A stretch of DNA of 52,876 nt from Gammaproteobacteria bacterium (GCA_003696905.1 RFHJ01000206.1:1-52876), one strand, 5' to 3'. Positions 22,545 through 32,528 are shown, counted from the first letter of the stretch. Made by a program: numbers and translations. Notes: a model not told the origin generated them from the letters alone.

Positions 22545-23215
22545 GACGCACCCTATCGGCTGCCTTGCTCTGCCTCTTGGCGGGACTGGCATCGGCGGCC
22601 CATATCACCGACAAGCTGGTGATCGGGCTCTACGAGCAGCCCGATTTGTCGGACAAGCCCAAGCGACTGCTCACCAGTGGAACCCCCATCGAGGTGCTGG
22701 AGCAGAAGAAGGGCAAGGCGCGGGTGCGCCTCGGCGACGGTATAACGGGCTGGATCGAGGCGCGTTATGTGTCGGAGGCCAAGCCTGCGGCCATGGCCCT
22801 GCTGGAGGCGCAGGCGGAGATCCGGCGGCTCAAGAAGCAGCTGGAGAAACCCGGGATGGTACAGGGGACGTCGGACACTCGTCCCCTGCCCTCGGCGGAA
22901 AAAACCCGGTTGGGTCTCGAGCTGGGCAAGGCACGGGAGCGCATCGCGGAGCTGGAGCGTTCACTCGCCGATCTCCCCCGCCTCGAAGCGGCTGTGAAGG
23001 AGCGGGATGCGTTGGCCGCCCGCCTGGAGGCGATCCGCGAGGCCCTGGGGGACGAGCGGAAATCGACCCAGACAGGACCGGAGGAGCGCAAGGGCGCCGA
23101 GCGCGGTTGGTGGTTGTGGCTCGGCGCAGTGGGGCTACTAATGTTCGGCTTCGGCGCCGGTGTGTTCTTCATCAAGCAACGGATCAGCCGTCGATTCCGC
23201 GGCCTGAGAATCTGA
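22541..23215 (+). CDS. SH3-domain membrane protein (YgiM/TIGR04211-like)
   Basis: Signal peptide, bacterial SH3 segment, coiled coil, C-terminal TM helix. Confidence 0.8.
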   Translation: MRRTLSAALLCLLAGLASAAHITDKLVIGLYEQPDLSDKPKRLLTSGTPIEVLEQKKGKARVRLGDGITGWIEARYVSEAKPAAMALLEAQAEIRRLKKQLEKPGMVQGTSDTRPLPSAEKTRLGLELGKARERIAELERSLADLPRLEAAVKERDALAARLEAIREALGDERKSTQTGPEERKGAERGWWLWLGAVGLLMFGFGAGVFFIKQRISRRFRGLRI

Positions 23216-23227
23216 TCTCCGTAGACC

Positions 23228-24238
23228 CTATTTGCCCTTCGCGGCGGCGTATTCGAACGAATCGTAGTGGATCTGCTCTCCGGGCACGCCGCATTCGCGC
23301 AGGGCATCGAGTGCCGCCTTGACCATCACCGGCGGCCCGGCCATGTAGATGTCGTAGTCGGCCGGGTTGTCGATATCCTGCAACACTGCTTCATGGACGA
23401 AGCCCTTGCGCCCATCCCAGTCGGGGTCGGGTTCAGACAATACCGGGACATAGCGGAAGTTCTCGTGCGCCCGTGCCCACTGCTCCGGCAGGTTGGGCAG
23501 GTATAAGTCACGTTTCGAGCGCACGCCCCAGTAGAGGGTCATGGGCCGGTCGATGCCCTTGTGGAAGGCGTGTTCGATCTGGGATTTCAACGGTGCCAGG
23601 CCGGTGCCGCCGCCGATGAACAGCATCGGGCGGTCCGAGTCCTCGTCCAGCACGAAGCTGCCATGGGGGCCTTCCAGGCGCAGGATGGTCTGGTCCTTCA
23701 GCTTGCTGAATACCCAATCGGTGAACTTGCCGCCGTCCACGTGCCGGATGTGCAGTTCGATCAGCTCGTCGTCCTCCGGGGCATTGGCGATGGAGAAGGC
23801 GCGGTGGCTGCCGTCGGCCAGGACGAAGTCGATGTACTGTCCGGCCCGGAACTGCAGGCGCTGGCCCTCGGGCAGCTTCAGCCACAGGCGCACCACGTCG
23901 TGGGCCAGGTGCTCGATCTTCTGTACCCGGCAGGGAAGCATTCGCACCTCGATCTGGTCGGGTGCCGCCACCTCGCGTGCCTCCAGCACCAGGTCGCTCT
24001 GCGGGTGGGCCACGCAGGGCAGGCACTTGTCCTCCGGCTCGTGCTCAAGGGCCTCGGGCGGGCCGTCCGGGTATTCCACCTCACCCTCGGCCAGGGTGGC
24101 GATGCAGGATCCGCAACGGCCGCTGCGGCAACCATACGGCAGACCGATGCTCTGGCGGATCGCCGCATCCAGCACGCTCTCGCCGTCTTCGACCTGGAAT
24201 TGCCGACCGCTGGGGAGCAGAGTGATCTTGAAGCTCAT
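23228..24238 (-). CDS. 2Fe-2S ferredoxin/FNR-type oxidoreductase (CDP-6-deoxy-delta-3,4-glucoseen reductase-like)
   Basis: CRSGRCGSCIATLAEGEVEY 2Fe-2S motif; HRAFSIANAP FAD and GGGTGLAPLKSQIEH NAD motifs. Confidence 0.85.
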   Translation of the reverse strand: MSFKITLLPSGRQFQVEDGESVLDAAIRQSIGLPYGCRSGRCGSCIATLAEGEVEYPDGPPEALEHEPEDKCLPCVAHPQSDLVLEAREVAAPDQIEVRMLPCRVQKIEHLAHDVVRLWLKLPEGQRLQFRAGQYIDFVLADGSHRAFSIANAPEDDELIELHIRHVDGGKFTDWVFSKLKDQTILRLEGPHGSFVLDEDSDRPMLFIGGGTGLAPLKSQIEHAFHKGIDRPMTLYWGVRSKRDLYLPNLPEQWARAHENFRYVPVLSEPDPDWDGRKGFVHEAVLQDIDNPADYDIYMAGPPVMVKAALDALRECGVPGEQIHYDSFEYAAAKGK

Positions 24239-24261
24239 GTTGTGCCCGTCATGCAAAGTGA

Positions 24262-24278
24262 GAGAATGCGGCATTCTC
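24262..24278. repeat. perfect palindrome in a divergent intergenic region
   Basis: GAGAATGC-G-GCATTCTC between divergent genes at 24238(-) and 24347(+). Confidence 0.6.
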
Positions 24279-24346
24279 GGTGATTACCCGGCGCAAGAAA
24301 ACCCTTTCGGGGCGCGTGAAACCGGGTGCTGGCAACAGGAGAGGGG

Positions 24347-25204
24347 ATGAGCTTAATCGTCGGATGTGGCTATCTGGGCAGGCGCCTGGCCCGCGTGCTA
24401 CGGGCAGAGGGCGATCCTGTGCGTGGGGTCGTGCGCAGTATTCCTTCCGCCCAGCGGGTTGCGGAGGAGGGCATTCCGGCGCTGCTGGGCGACCTCGATG
24501 AGCGCGGTCTGCTGGCCGGCAGTACCGCCGACGAGTTGGTCTATTACCTGGTACCGCCGCCGGCGCAGGGGCGCGAAGACCGGCGCATGCAGCGTTTTCT
24601 CGAGGGCCTGGCCGAGAGCGGCCAGCCGCGGCGGATCCTCTACATCAGCACCACGGGGGTCTATGGCGATTGTGCCGGGCAGTGGGTGGACGAGACCTGG
24701 CCGGTCAATCCCCAGGTGGATCGCGCCCGGCGGCGTTGGGATGCCGAGCAACGATTGCAGCACTGGCGGGAGCAGACCGGCGGCGAGCTGGTGATTCTAC
24801 GCGTGGCCGGCATCTATGGCCCCGGCAAGCTGCCGCTCGCGCGGCTGCGCAAGGGCCTGCCCATGGTCGCGCCCGCGCAGGCCCCCTGGACCAACCGCAT
24901 CCATGTGGACGACCTGGTGCAGGCCTGCAGGCTGGCCATGGCGCGCGGCCGCAGCGGGGAGGTCTACAACGCCTGCGACGGTTCGCCGGGCAACATGGCG
25001 GACTATTTCAACCGGGTGGCGGATCTGGCCGGTCTGCCGCGTCCGCCGGTGATCGATCTGGCCGAGGCGGAAGGCGCCCTCTCAGCCGGACTGCGCTCGT
25101 ATCTGGCCGAATCGCGCCGCCTGCGCAACGACAAGCTGCTGCGTGAGCTGGGGTTGGTGTTGCGCTATCCGGATCTGGAGGCCGGGCTCCCGGCGTGTTT
25201 CTGA
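24347..25204 (+). CDS. NAD-dependent epimerase/SDR family protein (YeeZ-like)
   Basis: IVGCGYLGRRLARVL Rossmann motif, YISTTGVYGDC, VAGIYGPGKLP. Confidence 0.83.
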   Translation: MSLIVGCGYLGRRLARVLRAEGDPVRGVVRSIPSAQRVAEEGIPALLGDLDERGLLAGSTADELVYYLVPPPAQGREDRRMQRFLEGLAESGQPRRILYISTTGVYGDCAGQWVDETWPVNPQVDRARRRWDAEQRLQHWREQTGGELVILRVAGIYGPGKLPLARLRKGLPMVAPAQAPWTNRIHVDDLVQACRLAMARGRSGEVYNACDGSPGNMADYFNRVADLAGLPRPPVIDLAEAEGALSAGLRSYLAESRRLRNDKLLRELGLVLRYPDLEAGLPACF

Positions 25205-25210
25205 GCCGCC

Positions 25211-25603
25211 TCAATGGACCCGACCGGGGACGCTGACGGTCACCTCGCGACCGCCGTAGCCGTGCACCAGGTCATGGGCGCGAACCTTGATCCAGGTGAG
25301 CCCGGGCGGGATGCGCACCGAACCCAGGCTGCGGGTAAACGGCTGCTCGTGCACATGGGGATGCAGCAGGGTGCGGGTGGCGATCACCTTGCCGGCAGGA
25401 CCCAGCACCTCCCATCGGTTGGCATAGTGGTCCCAGCCGGTATCCCGATGGCGCACCGTGGTGGCGATACGGAAGCTGCCATCGTCATTGGGGCTGATGT
25501 GCACCGCCAGCACATCTGCCTTGCCGGCGAATACCGGGGCGGCCGTAGCGGCGAGCAGAATCGTCGTCAGGAGATATCCAGCCAGTCGATGATGGGGTCC
25601 CAC
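25211..25603 (-). CDS. secreted hypothetical protein
   Basis: Signal peptide and compact beta-rich domain; 5' end overlaps the 3' end of the ParA-like gene. Confidence 0.6.
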   Translation of the reverse strand: MGPHHRLAGYLLTTILLAATAAPVFAGKADVLAVHISPNDDGSFRIATTVRHRDTGWDHYANRWEVLGPAGKVIATRTLLHPHVHEQPFTRSLGSVRIPPGLTWIKVRAHDLVHGYGGREVTVSVPGRVH

Positions 25604-26193
25604 GTCTCAACGTCCTTGGCGACGGCCGAAGGGGCCAACTCGAAGATGCCCAGCCCCGTCTCCGCCGACCGGATGTAGTTCTGGCTCTCGCGCAGATGGG
25701 TCAGCACCGGCACCTCGAAGCGTCGGAGGAAATCCTCCAGCACCTGATAGATGCGGGTATTCTCGCGCACCCGGTTCTCCACCAGGGCGACACGCGTCTG
25801 TCCCCTTGAGACGCGCCCGCTGGTGATCAGTTCCTCGAGAAAACGTGCGGCAGCTCTCATATCGATCAGTGAGGGCAGGACCGGGACCAACAGGGCATCG
25901 GCGCGCCGCAACAGCGCCGTCAGTTCGGGGCCAATGGTGCGTGCCGGGGCATCGCCGATCTCGATCTCGGTGCCGCGGGAGGCGCGCTGGCCCGCCGGGG
26001 CATCGATCCCTTCGATGATCGGCACGCCTTCGTAGTCCTGGCGCGCCATCAGCCAGTCGAGGCTGGATTTCTGCGGGTCGTAATCGCACAGCGCCACCTT
26101 GCGACCATCGTCGGCATACCAGGTGGCGAGATTGGTGGCGAGGGTGGTCTTGCCGCACCCGCCCTTGGGGTTGAGACAGAGAATCTTTTGCAT
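25567..26193 (-). CDS. orphan ParA-family ATPase
   Basis: CLNPKGGCGKTTLATNLATWYA deviant Walker A, LCDYDPQKSSLDWL; no adjacent parB. Confidence 0.85.
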   Translation of the reverse strand: MQKILCLNPKGGCGKTTLATNLATWYADDGRKVALCDYDPQKSSLDWLMARQDYEGVPIIEGIDAPAGQRASRGTEIEIGDAPARTIGPELTALLRRADALLVPVLPSLIDMRAAARFLEELITSGRVSRGQTRVALVENRVRENTRIYQVLEDFLRRFEVPVLTHLRESQNYIRSAETGLGIFELAPSAVAKDVETWDPIIDWLDIS

Positions 26194-26271
26194 GGTGCGA
26201 TTCCTCCGAAAGCAGGGTGGAGGATTACAGGTCAAGCCGCAGTGCGATGCAAGCGTCGCCCGGGGAGCCTT

Positions 26272-27522
26272 TCACGCCTCGAGGATCCTCTCGCTGCCGA
26301 ACAGGTCGTCGAGGGTTTCGCGGGGCCGCGCTACATGGATCCGCGCGCCATCCACCAGGATCTCGGGCGGCCGCGGGCGGCTGTTGTAGTTGGAGGCCAT
26401 GGTGAAGCCATAGGCACCGGCCGAGCGCACCGCCAGCAGGCTGCCCTCGCGGAGGGTGAGGCGGCGCTGCTTGGCAAGAAAGTCGCCGGTCTCGCACACC
26501 GGACCGACCAGGTCGTAGATGCCTTCACGGCCTTCGGGGTGCTGCGCCACGGTCACGATCTCCTGCCACGCCTGATAGAGCGCCGGGCGTAGCAGATCGT
26601 TCATGGCGGCATCGATGATTGCAAAGTCCCTGGCTGCGGTGGGCTTGAGATACTCCACCCGGGTCAGCAGCACCCCTGCGTTGGCCGCGATGGCGCGACC
26701 CGGCTCGATGAAGAGCTCGGTGCGACGATCGCCCAGGCGTGCGGCCAGCGCAGCGGCGTATTCTGCGGGTTCGGGGGGTGTTTCGTCGCGGTAGCGCACG
26801 CCCAGGCCGCCCCCCAGGTCCAGGTGGTCGATGGCGATGCCCTCGTCTGCCAGCCGGTCCACCAGGGCGAGCACCCGGTCCAGGGCGTCGAGAAAGGGCG
26901 CCAGCTCCGTGAGTTGGGAGCCGATGTGGCAGTCGACCCCGGAGACTGCGAGGTGCGACGATTCGGCGATTCGACGGTAGAGCGCTGGTGCCTGCTCGAT
27001 GGGGATGCCGAACTTGTTCTCCTTCAGTCCGGTGGAGATGTAGGGATGGGTCTGGGCATCCACGTCCGGGTTGACCCGCAACGCCACCGGGGCCGGCCTG
27101 CCCATGGCCGCGGCGACGTCCTCGAGCCGGTCCAGTTCGGCCTCCGACTCGACGTTGAAGCAACGTATGCCGAGTTCCAGGGCCCGCTCCATCTCGTCGC
27201 GGCGCTTGCCCACGCCAGAGAACACCACCTTGCCAGCCTCACCGCCTGCGGCCACCACCCGCTCCAGCTCACCGGCCGAGACGATGTCGAAACCGGAACC
27301 CAGGCGTGCCAGCAGATTGAGCACGGCCAGGTTGGAATTGGCCTTGACCGCATAGCAGACCAGATGGGGATGGCCGGCGAAGGCCCGATCGAAGGCGTGC
27401 CAATGCCTTTCCAGGGTGGCGCGGCTATAGACATAGGCGGGCGTGCCGTGGGCCTCGGCGATCTCCCGCAGCGGAACCTCTTCGGCATAGAGTTCCCCGC
27501 TGCGATACTGGAAATGATCCAT
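26272..27522 (-). CDS. lysA: diaminopimelate decarboxylase
   Basis: YAVKANSNLAVL PLP Lys motif, DLGGGLGVRY, CETGDFLAK. Confidence 0.95.
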   Translation of the reverse strand: MDHFQYRSGELYAEEVPLREIAEAHGTPAYVYSRATLERHWHAFDRAFAGHPHLVCYAVKANSNLAVLNLLARLGSGFDIVSAGELERVVAAGGEAGKVVFSGVGKRRDEMERALELGIRCFNVESEAELDRLEDVAAAMGRPAPVALRVNPDVDAQTHPYISTGLKENKFGIPIEQAPALYRRIAESSHLAVSGVDCHIGSQLTELAPFLDALDRVLALVDRLADEGIAIDHLDLGGGLGVRYRDETPPEPAEYAAALAARLGDRRTELFIEPGRAIAANAGVLLTRVEYLKPTAARDFAIIDAAMNDLLRPALYQAWQEIVTVAQHPEGREGIYDLVGPVCETGDFLAKQRRLTLREGSLLAVRSAGAYGFTMASNYNSRPRPPEILVDGARIHVARPRETLDDLFGSERILEA

Positions 27523-27639
27523 TCAACGCCCTCCGGTCTGCGCGGCCGGATCGTCCTTGGGCAGGTAGAGGGGACCCTTATGCCCGCAGCCGGCCAGCAG
27601 CAGGCCGCCGAGCAAGAGGAGGGGGAGCAGCAGTCGCAT
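27523..27639 (-). CDS. lptM: small lipoprotein LptM (YifL)-like
   Basis: MRLLLPLLLLGGLLLAGCGHKGPLYLPKDD, lipobox plus GxKGPLYLP motif, upstream of lysA. Confidence 0.85.
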   Translation of the reverse strand: MRLLLPLLLLGGLLLAGCGHKGPLYLPKDDPAAQTGGR

Positions 27640-27739
27640 GGGCTTGTCCTGTGGTCGGAAATGGCGCGAGTATACGGCAGGGGCCAGGTTTGGGGGTAGG
27701 ATAGGCAATGCCTGGCGGCAGCCGAGGACAGTGCAGCGC

Positions 27740-28390
27740 ATGACCCAAGAATACGAAGCCCCGATCGTCATCGAACCCCCAGGACCCGCAAGGGCCTGTG
27801 TGCTCTGGCTGCACGGCCTGGGGGCGGACGGGCATGACTTCGAGCCGATCGTGCCGGAGTTGGCCTTGCCGGAGGAGCTGGGGGTGCGTTTCGTCTTTCC
27901 CCACGCCCCGATGCGCCCGGTGACCCTCAACGGTGGCTACGTGATGCGGGCCTGGTTCGATCTGCGGGCCCAGGACCTCGCCTGGTCACCGGACCTGGAA
28001 GGGATCGCCGAATCGGCTGCCTACCTCGAACGGCTCATGGAAGAACAGCTGGCCGACGGTATCGCGCCGCAGCGTCTGATTCTGGCGGGCTTCTCCCAGG
28101 GCGGGGTGGTGGCACTCGAGACCGCGCTGGGGTTGACGGTCAAGCCTGGCGGGGTGATGGCGCTTTCCACCTGGCTCGCCCGACCGGCGGGATCGGGCGA
28201 GGGCCTGCAGATCTTCCAGGCCCATGGGGAGATGGACCCGGTCGTGCCATTGTCAGCAGCGTTGGAGGCCCGCACCGAGCTGGAGGCGCTGGGCGCCAAG
28301 GTGGAGTGGCACAGCTATCCGATGGCGCATACGGTGCACCCGGCGGAGATCCGTGACATGGCCGGGTGGCTGCGCCGGCGGCTGACCTGA
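27740..28390 (+). CDS. alpha/beta hydrolase carboxylesterase (EstB/phospholipase-carboxylesterase family)
   Basis: LHGLGADGHDFEP, GFSQGGVVAL nucleophile elbow, AHTVHP catalytic His region. Confidence 0.9.
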   Translation: MTQEYEAPIVIEPPGPARACVLWLHGLGADGHDFEPIVPELALPEELGVRFVFPHAPMRPVTLNGGYVMRAWFDLRAQDLAWSPDLEGIAESAAYLERLMEEQLADGIAPQRLILAGFSQGGVVALETALGLTVKPGGVMALSTWLARPAGSGEGLQIFQAHGEMDPVVPLSAALEARTELEALGAKVEWHSYPMAHTVHPAEIRDMAGWLRRRLT

Positions 28391-28418
28391 GCAGGCGGCT
28401 CCAGCTCGATGGGGCGGC

Positions 28419-28883
28419 TCAGTTGGCGACCTGCCAGGAGCCATCCGGCTGGCGGCAGGCAGTGCCGTAGATCGTCTCCTTGCGTCCGCCGATCCAGGCC
28501 TCGGTGGTGTATTCCCGGCACGGGCGATCGTTCTCATAGTAGGTCTTGGTGGGCGTGACGGCGAATTCGTTGCCGCTGTCCGGGTTGCGCCAGCTCACGG
28601 TCCGGCCGGTTGGTGCCGACTCGAGGGTCTGGGCGGCGCGGTAGCGGTCGTTCTCGTCCATGGCGCGTCCCAGCTTGCCGCCGAGATAGCCCCCGAGCAT
28701 GGTCCCGGCGATGGTTGCCGCGACCCGGCCACTGCCGCTGCCGACCTGGTTGCCCAGTACGCCGCCGGCGATGGCCCCTATGATCTGCCCTGCCTGTTCG
28801 TTCTGGTTCGGTCCGGCGCAGCCGCCGAGGGCGATGGCCGATGCGATCAATCCGGATAGAAAGATGCTGTTCCTGTTCATCAT
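28419..28883 (-). CDS. glycine-zipper 2TM-domain surface lipoprotein
   Basis: Lipobox ALGGCAGP, GAIAGGVLGNQVGSGSGRVAATIAGTMLGGYLGG glycine zipper. Confidence 0.8.
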   Translation of the reverse strand: MMNRNSIFLSGLIASAIALGGCAGPNQNEQAGQIIGAIAGGVLGNQVGSGSGRVAATIAGTMLGGYLGGKLGRAMDENDRYRAAQTLESAPTGRTVSWRNPDSGNEFAVTPTKTYYENDRPCREYTTEAWIGGRKETIYGTACRQPDGSWQVAN

Positions 28884-28960
28884 GGTCCTGCCTCTAGCTG
28901 GAGTGAAGGTGCTATTGGGTCGAGCGTATCACTCATTTCAACGTTGACAAGCGATATGGC

Positions 28961-31750
28961 TCAAGATTCCCTTCTCAGCGGCCTGTTGCTGACCGTTTGA
29001 TTGGCGGCCTGGCGCAGACGCTGCTCGACATGGGCCTTGAAGCGGATCAATTCGACCAGGCGCAGCGGACCGTCGGGGTGGGGATCGGCCGGGAGCACGC
29101 CGGTCAGGTAGAAGGGATAGCGGTCCCCTCTGCGGCGCAGCGAGAGGAGATACTCGGCCGTCGCGCGATAGACATCCGCACCCAGCGCGATGGAGTTGAA
29201 CTCCTGCCCGCCTGACAGCAGGCTGAAGCCGTCCTCCCAGGGGCCCTTGCTGCCGGTACTCAGGATGAGTTCCGTATATTCCAGCGGGGCAGCGGCTTTC
29301 GGCGGTTCGGTGCGGCGTATCTCCCAGTTGTCGTCATGGTGCTCGATCCGCAGGAACTGGGCCCCGCTCTGCAGTTCGCTGTGCCAGTCGCCTAGGGTAT
29401 CGAAGAAGCGCTGCTGCTGGATCAGGAAATGGTATTCGCTGGCGCCGGGTAACCACTGTTCGATCACGGCGCCGCTCGCATCCAGAACATAAAGCCGGAT
29501 TCCCCTCCGTTCGACCCGGTAGGCGAGTTGTACCTGGCCTGGCGCATTGATCCGCAGCAGCAGGGGCAGAGGAGAGTCGCGCAGGCTCGCATCATCGAGT
29601 AGAGTGGGGCGGAAGTATTCGTTCGGTTCGCCGAGATAGTCGAGCAAGTCGGCCATGTCGCCAATGGTGTGGAAGCGATAGCGGTGCCGTTCGTACTCCA
29701 GAACGCGGAATTCATCACCGATCGCCAGGAGATAGCGCGCCTGTTTCCCATGCCGGCGAAAATGTTCGTCGGTCGCCGCGACCAGCTCGCTGATTCGGCG
29801 CGCAATCAGCGTGCCGTGGCCCCGGGTCTCGCAGTGACAGCCGGGAACAAGGCCTCGAGGGCTGTGGCGAAATAGCTCGTGATGGCGGCAGAGTAGCTCC
29901 AGTACGGCGTCGGGCCCTTCGTGGTGGCTTACCTGCAGCTCGCCCCAGCTGTTGCTGTAGACATAGTCAATGGATCGGATGAGATTTCGCCTCGCGGCGC
30001 CAAAACTGAGCGGATCCGCGCGTTGGCTGACCAGCAGGTGGCCGTCCGGGTCGCTCGGTTCGGCCACAAAGGCATTCGCGAAGATCACCGCCTGTGTGCC
30101 GTAGGCGGGGCGGGCGAAGTTCTCCAGCGGGGCTTCGAGTTGCGCTCCCGATCCAAGGTATTGTAGCAACAGCCTTACCAGCCGTAGGTGATGTTGCGTC
30201 TCGGCCATCTCGGGCGGCAGGTCAATATGGGTAGCGGTGTCGATCACCCCGTTGGCGATCAGCCAGGTGAGAAGTTCCACGATGCCGTTGGTACTGCGCA
30301 CGGGAGAGGCGCCTTCTTCCGGAGCCGCCAGGTAGCAATGCCAGACAGGCCGCCCCGACTCGGGGCGCAGCCATACCTGTGCCTCATGCAGATCGTCCGA
30401 GATGTCGGGATTGATTCGGTCGATCTTGCCGGGACGACGCTCCAGAGCGGCGAAGAGCTTGCGTCCCAGGAGCGAGAGATCACGCATCTCGATCTCGCGG
30501 GTGGCTCCCTCACTGCGCGCCAGGCCAGTCAGCAGCCGATAGCCATGTGAGAGCTCGCTGACCAGCTTGTTGCGAGTTTCGATCACCCTGGGAAGCTTCC
30601 ACTCGCGATGGGCGTCCAGGTTGATCAACTCGCCCTCGCCCCATCCCCAGCGGTTGACCAGTTCGCGCATCAGAGGAGATTTCCAGTCCACCAGCGCCTG
30701 TTGGCTGAGCCGAACGCCGCTCTTGAGGTAGAAGGCCCGCCGCGCCAGTTCAAGGCGTGCTTCCTGAGCAGGTTCGCAAAGATGGCTCTCGATTCGGTTC
30801 ATCATCAGCAGGTAGGGGTCCACCTCGGTGGCATCGATGTCCTTGCCCCCGTGGTATCGTTCCTGTACTTCTTCTGCCAGCCAGCGAATGGCGGGGAAGT
30901 CATTGGCATAGGTCTCGAACAGGAGCAGCTTGAGCAGTGATTTGTAGGGTGAGCGGATGCCCTTGAACAGCTGCCAGTGGGCGGCGCTGAAGAATTCGCC
31001 GAGGCTGATCTGTGAGAGCCCGCCGAAGTCGAGCCAATCGTCTCCCCGGATCAGTCGCTTGCCCAAAAGATGATCGCAATAGCTACGGTACTGGTGGAGG
31101 TGCTCCGGCGGAACCAGCCACCACAATGGTGGCCGCCCGGCCAACAACAGGCCGGTACGGTAGAACTCCTCCAGCAGCAAAAGGTGCTGGGTGTTTCCGC
31201 TGCTCTCGTCGGAGAGGTTGCTCAGGCGTCCCTCACGGACGTCATCGGCGGTGAGCACGAAAAGGTGCATCTGAAGGCCGAGCGTGGCCGCGTGGGCCTC
31301 CAGGATATCGGCCTTTTCCCGCAGTCGCGTCACTGCAGCGGCATCCAGGTCCGGGTGGTGACACACCCAGACGTCATAGTCGCTCTGGGCATCCTGCCCA
31401 AGGGTGCCGGAGCTGCCGATCAGGTAGACTGCCTGCAACGGAGGAACGCGCTGAGGCCGGCGCTCCGCCTTGAGGCTGCGGGCATGTCGCCGGGCCAGCA
31501 GCAGGGCATTGCGGTCCGGCTCGTAGCCGGCGATTCCAGCCGGGGTTTCGGCGCCGTTGAAGCCTGGAAGGGCCGGGTGGTTTATGTGCAGCAGGAGCGG
31601 AAACAGGTCGAGAAAGCAGCGTTGCTCATGGGTGGCCACTGCCTGGGCGCGTGCCATCCGCTGGCGAGCCACCTTGGCATGGCGCGCCCGAATGTCGCGG
31701 ATCTCCCGGCGCGAGGGCCGCTCCGGAGTGGACAGGGTCGCGCCGCTCAT
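28961..31750 (-). CDS. cyaA: class I adenylate cyclase
   Basis: YLIGSSGTLGQDAQSDYDVWVCH nucleotidyltransferase motif typical of class I CyaA, about 930 aa. Confidence 0.9.
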   Translation of the reverse strand: MSGATLSTPERPSRREIRDIRARHAKVARQRMARAQAVATHEQRCFLDLFPLLLHINHPALPGFNGAETPAGIAGYEPDRNALLLARRHARSLKAERRPQRVPPLQAVYLIGSSGTLGQDAQSDYDVWVCHHPDLDAAAVTRLREKADILEAHAATLGLQMHLFVLTADDVREGRLSNLSDESSGNTQHLLLLEEFYRTGLLLAGRPPLWWLVPPEHLHQYRSYCDHLLGKRLIRGDDWLDFGGLSQISLGEFFSAAHWQLFKGIRSPYKSLLKLLLFETYANDFPAIRWLAEEVQERYHGGKDIDATEVDPYLLMMNRIESHLCEPAQEARLELARRAFYLKSGVRLSQQALVDWKSPLMRELVNRWGWGEGELINLDAHREWKLPRVIETRNKLVSELSHGYRLLTGLARSEGATREIEMRDLSLLGRKLFAALERRPGKIDRINPDISDDLHEAQVWLRPESGRPVWHCYLAAPEEGASPVRSTNGIVELLTWLIANGVIDTATHIDLPPEMAETQHHLRLVRLLLQYLGSGAQLEAPLENFARPAYGTQAVIFANAFVAEPSDPDGHLLVSQRADPLSFGAARRNLIRSIDYVYSNSWGELQVSHHEGPDAVLELLCRHHELFRHSPRGLVPGCHCETRGHGTLIARRISELVAATDEHFRRHGKQARYLLAIGDEFRVLEYERHRYRFHTIGDMADLLDYLGEPNEYFRPTLLDDASLRDSPLPLLLRINAPGQVQLAYRVERRGIRLYVLDASGAVIEQWLPGASEYHFLIQQQRFFDTLGDWHSELQSGAQFLRIEHHDDNWEIRRTEPPKAAAPLEYTELILSTGSKGPWEDGFSLLSGGQEFNSIALGADVYRATAEYLLSLRRRGDRYPFYLTGVLPADPHPDGPLRLVELIRFKAHVEQRLRQAANQTVSNRPLRRES

Positions 31751-31757
31751 GCCCGTC

Positions 31758-32528
31758 TCAGGCGCTACCCAGCTCCCGGCTGGCGGTCCGCAGCAGCGTG
31801 CGCAGGTCGTCGCCCTTGGCCCAGGTGGCGATGCCGAAGTGCAGCTGCGGACTCAGGGTCTCCAGCGGCGCAGGCAGACGCAAGGCTTCCAGCTCCCTGT
31901 GAATCTTGCTGGTGAGCTGATCGGCATCCTCGCGCGTGGTCTCGGGCAGGACCAGGAGAAAGAGGTCGTCGTCCCAACGGCCGATCTGGTCGACCCAGCG
32001 TAAGCGATCGCGCAAGAACCGGGCGATCCCCAAGGCCAGCTGGTCGGCGCTGTCACCGAGGAGTTCGATCTGCTGTTCCGCCACGCCGAGTTGCACCAGC
32101 ACCACGGCCAGGGGGTTGCCGTAACGGCGGCTGCGCGAGATCTGCTGTTCCAGGGCCTGGGTGATGGCGCGGCGGTTGGGGAGGCCGGTCAGGTCGTCGG
32201 TGAGTCTGAGGGCGGCGTTCTCCTCGCGCAGGCGTTGCAGTTCGCTCACGTCGTGCAGCACCAGCAGGGTCTTGTCGCCGGCGGGAATGCGTTCCGGCAG
32301 AAGGTGGCGGGCGCCGACGGCCACTGGTGCGTCGGCATCCAGCCAATCGAGCTGTTGCGCAAGGTCATCGAGGGAGACCCCGGGCAAGGATTCCGCCGGT
32401 TCGCCCAGACGTTCGGCGAAGCTGTCGTTGGCCCACTCGATGCGACCTCGGGCATCGATCAGGGCCACGCCCGAGGCGGGGATGTCGTGGTGTTCCTGGA
32501 TGGGTGAAAGGGCGTGGGTCTGTGGCAT
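31758..32528 (-). CDS. PAS-like + degenerate GGDEF domain protein
   Basis: PAS-like N-term (GVALIDARGRIEWANDSFAERLGEP); DDLTGLPNRRAITQAL is kept but the GGDEF loop reads RWDDDLF. Confidence 0.78.
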   Translation of the reverse strand: MPQTHALSPIQEHHDIPASGVALIDARGRIEWANDSFAERLGEPAESLPGVSLDDLAQQLDWLDADAPVAVGARHLLPERIPAGDKTLLVLHDVSELQRLREENAALRLTDDLTGLPNRRAITQALEQQISRSRRYGNPLAVVLVQLGVAEQQIELLGDSADQLALGIARFLRDRLRWVDQIGRWDDDLFLLVLPETTREDADQLTSKIHRELEALRLPAPLETLSPQLHFGIATWAKGDDLRTLLRTASRELGSA

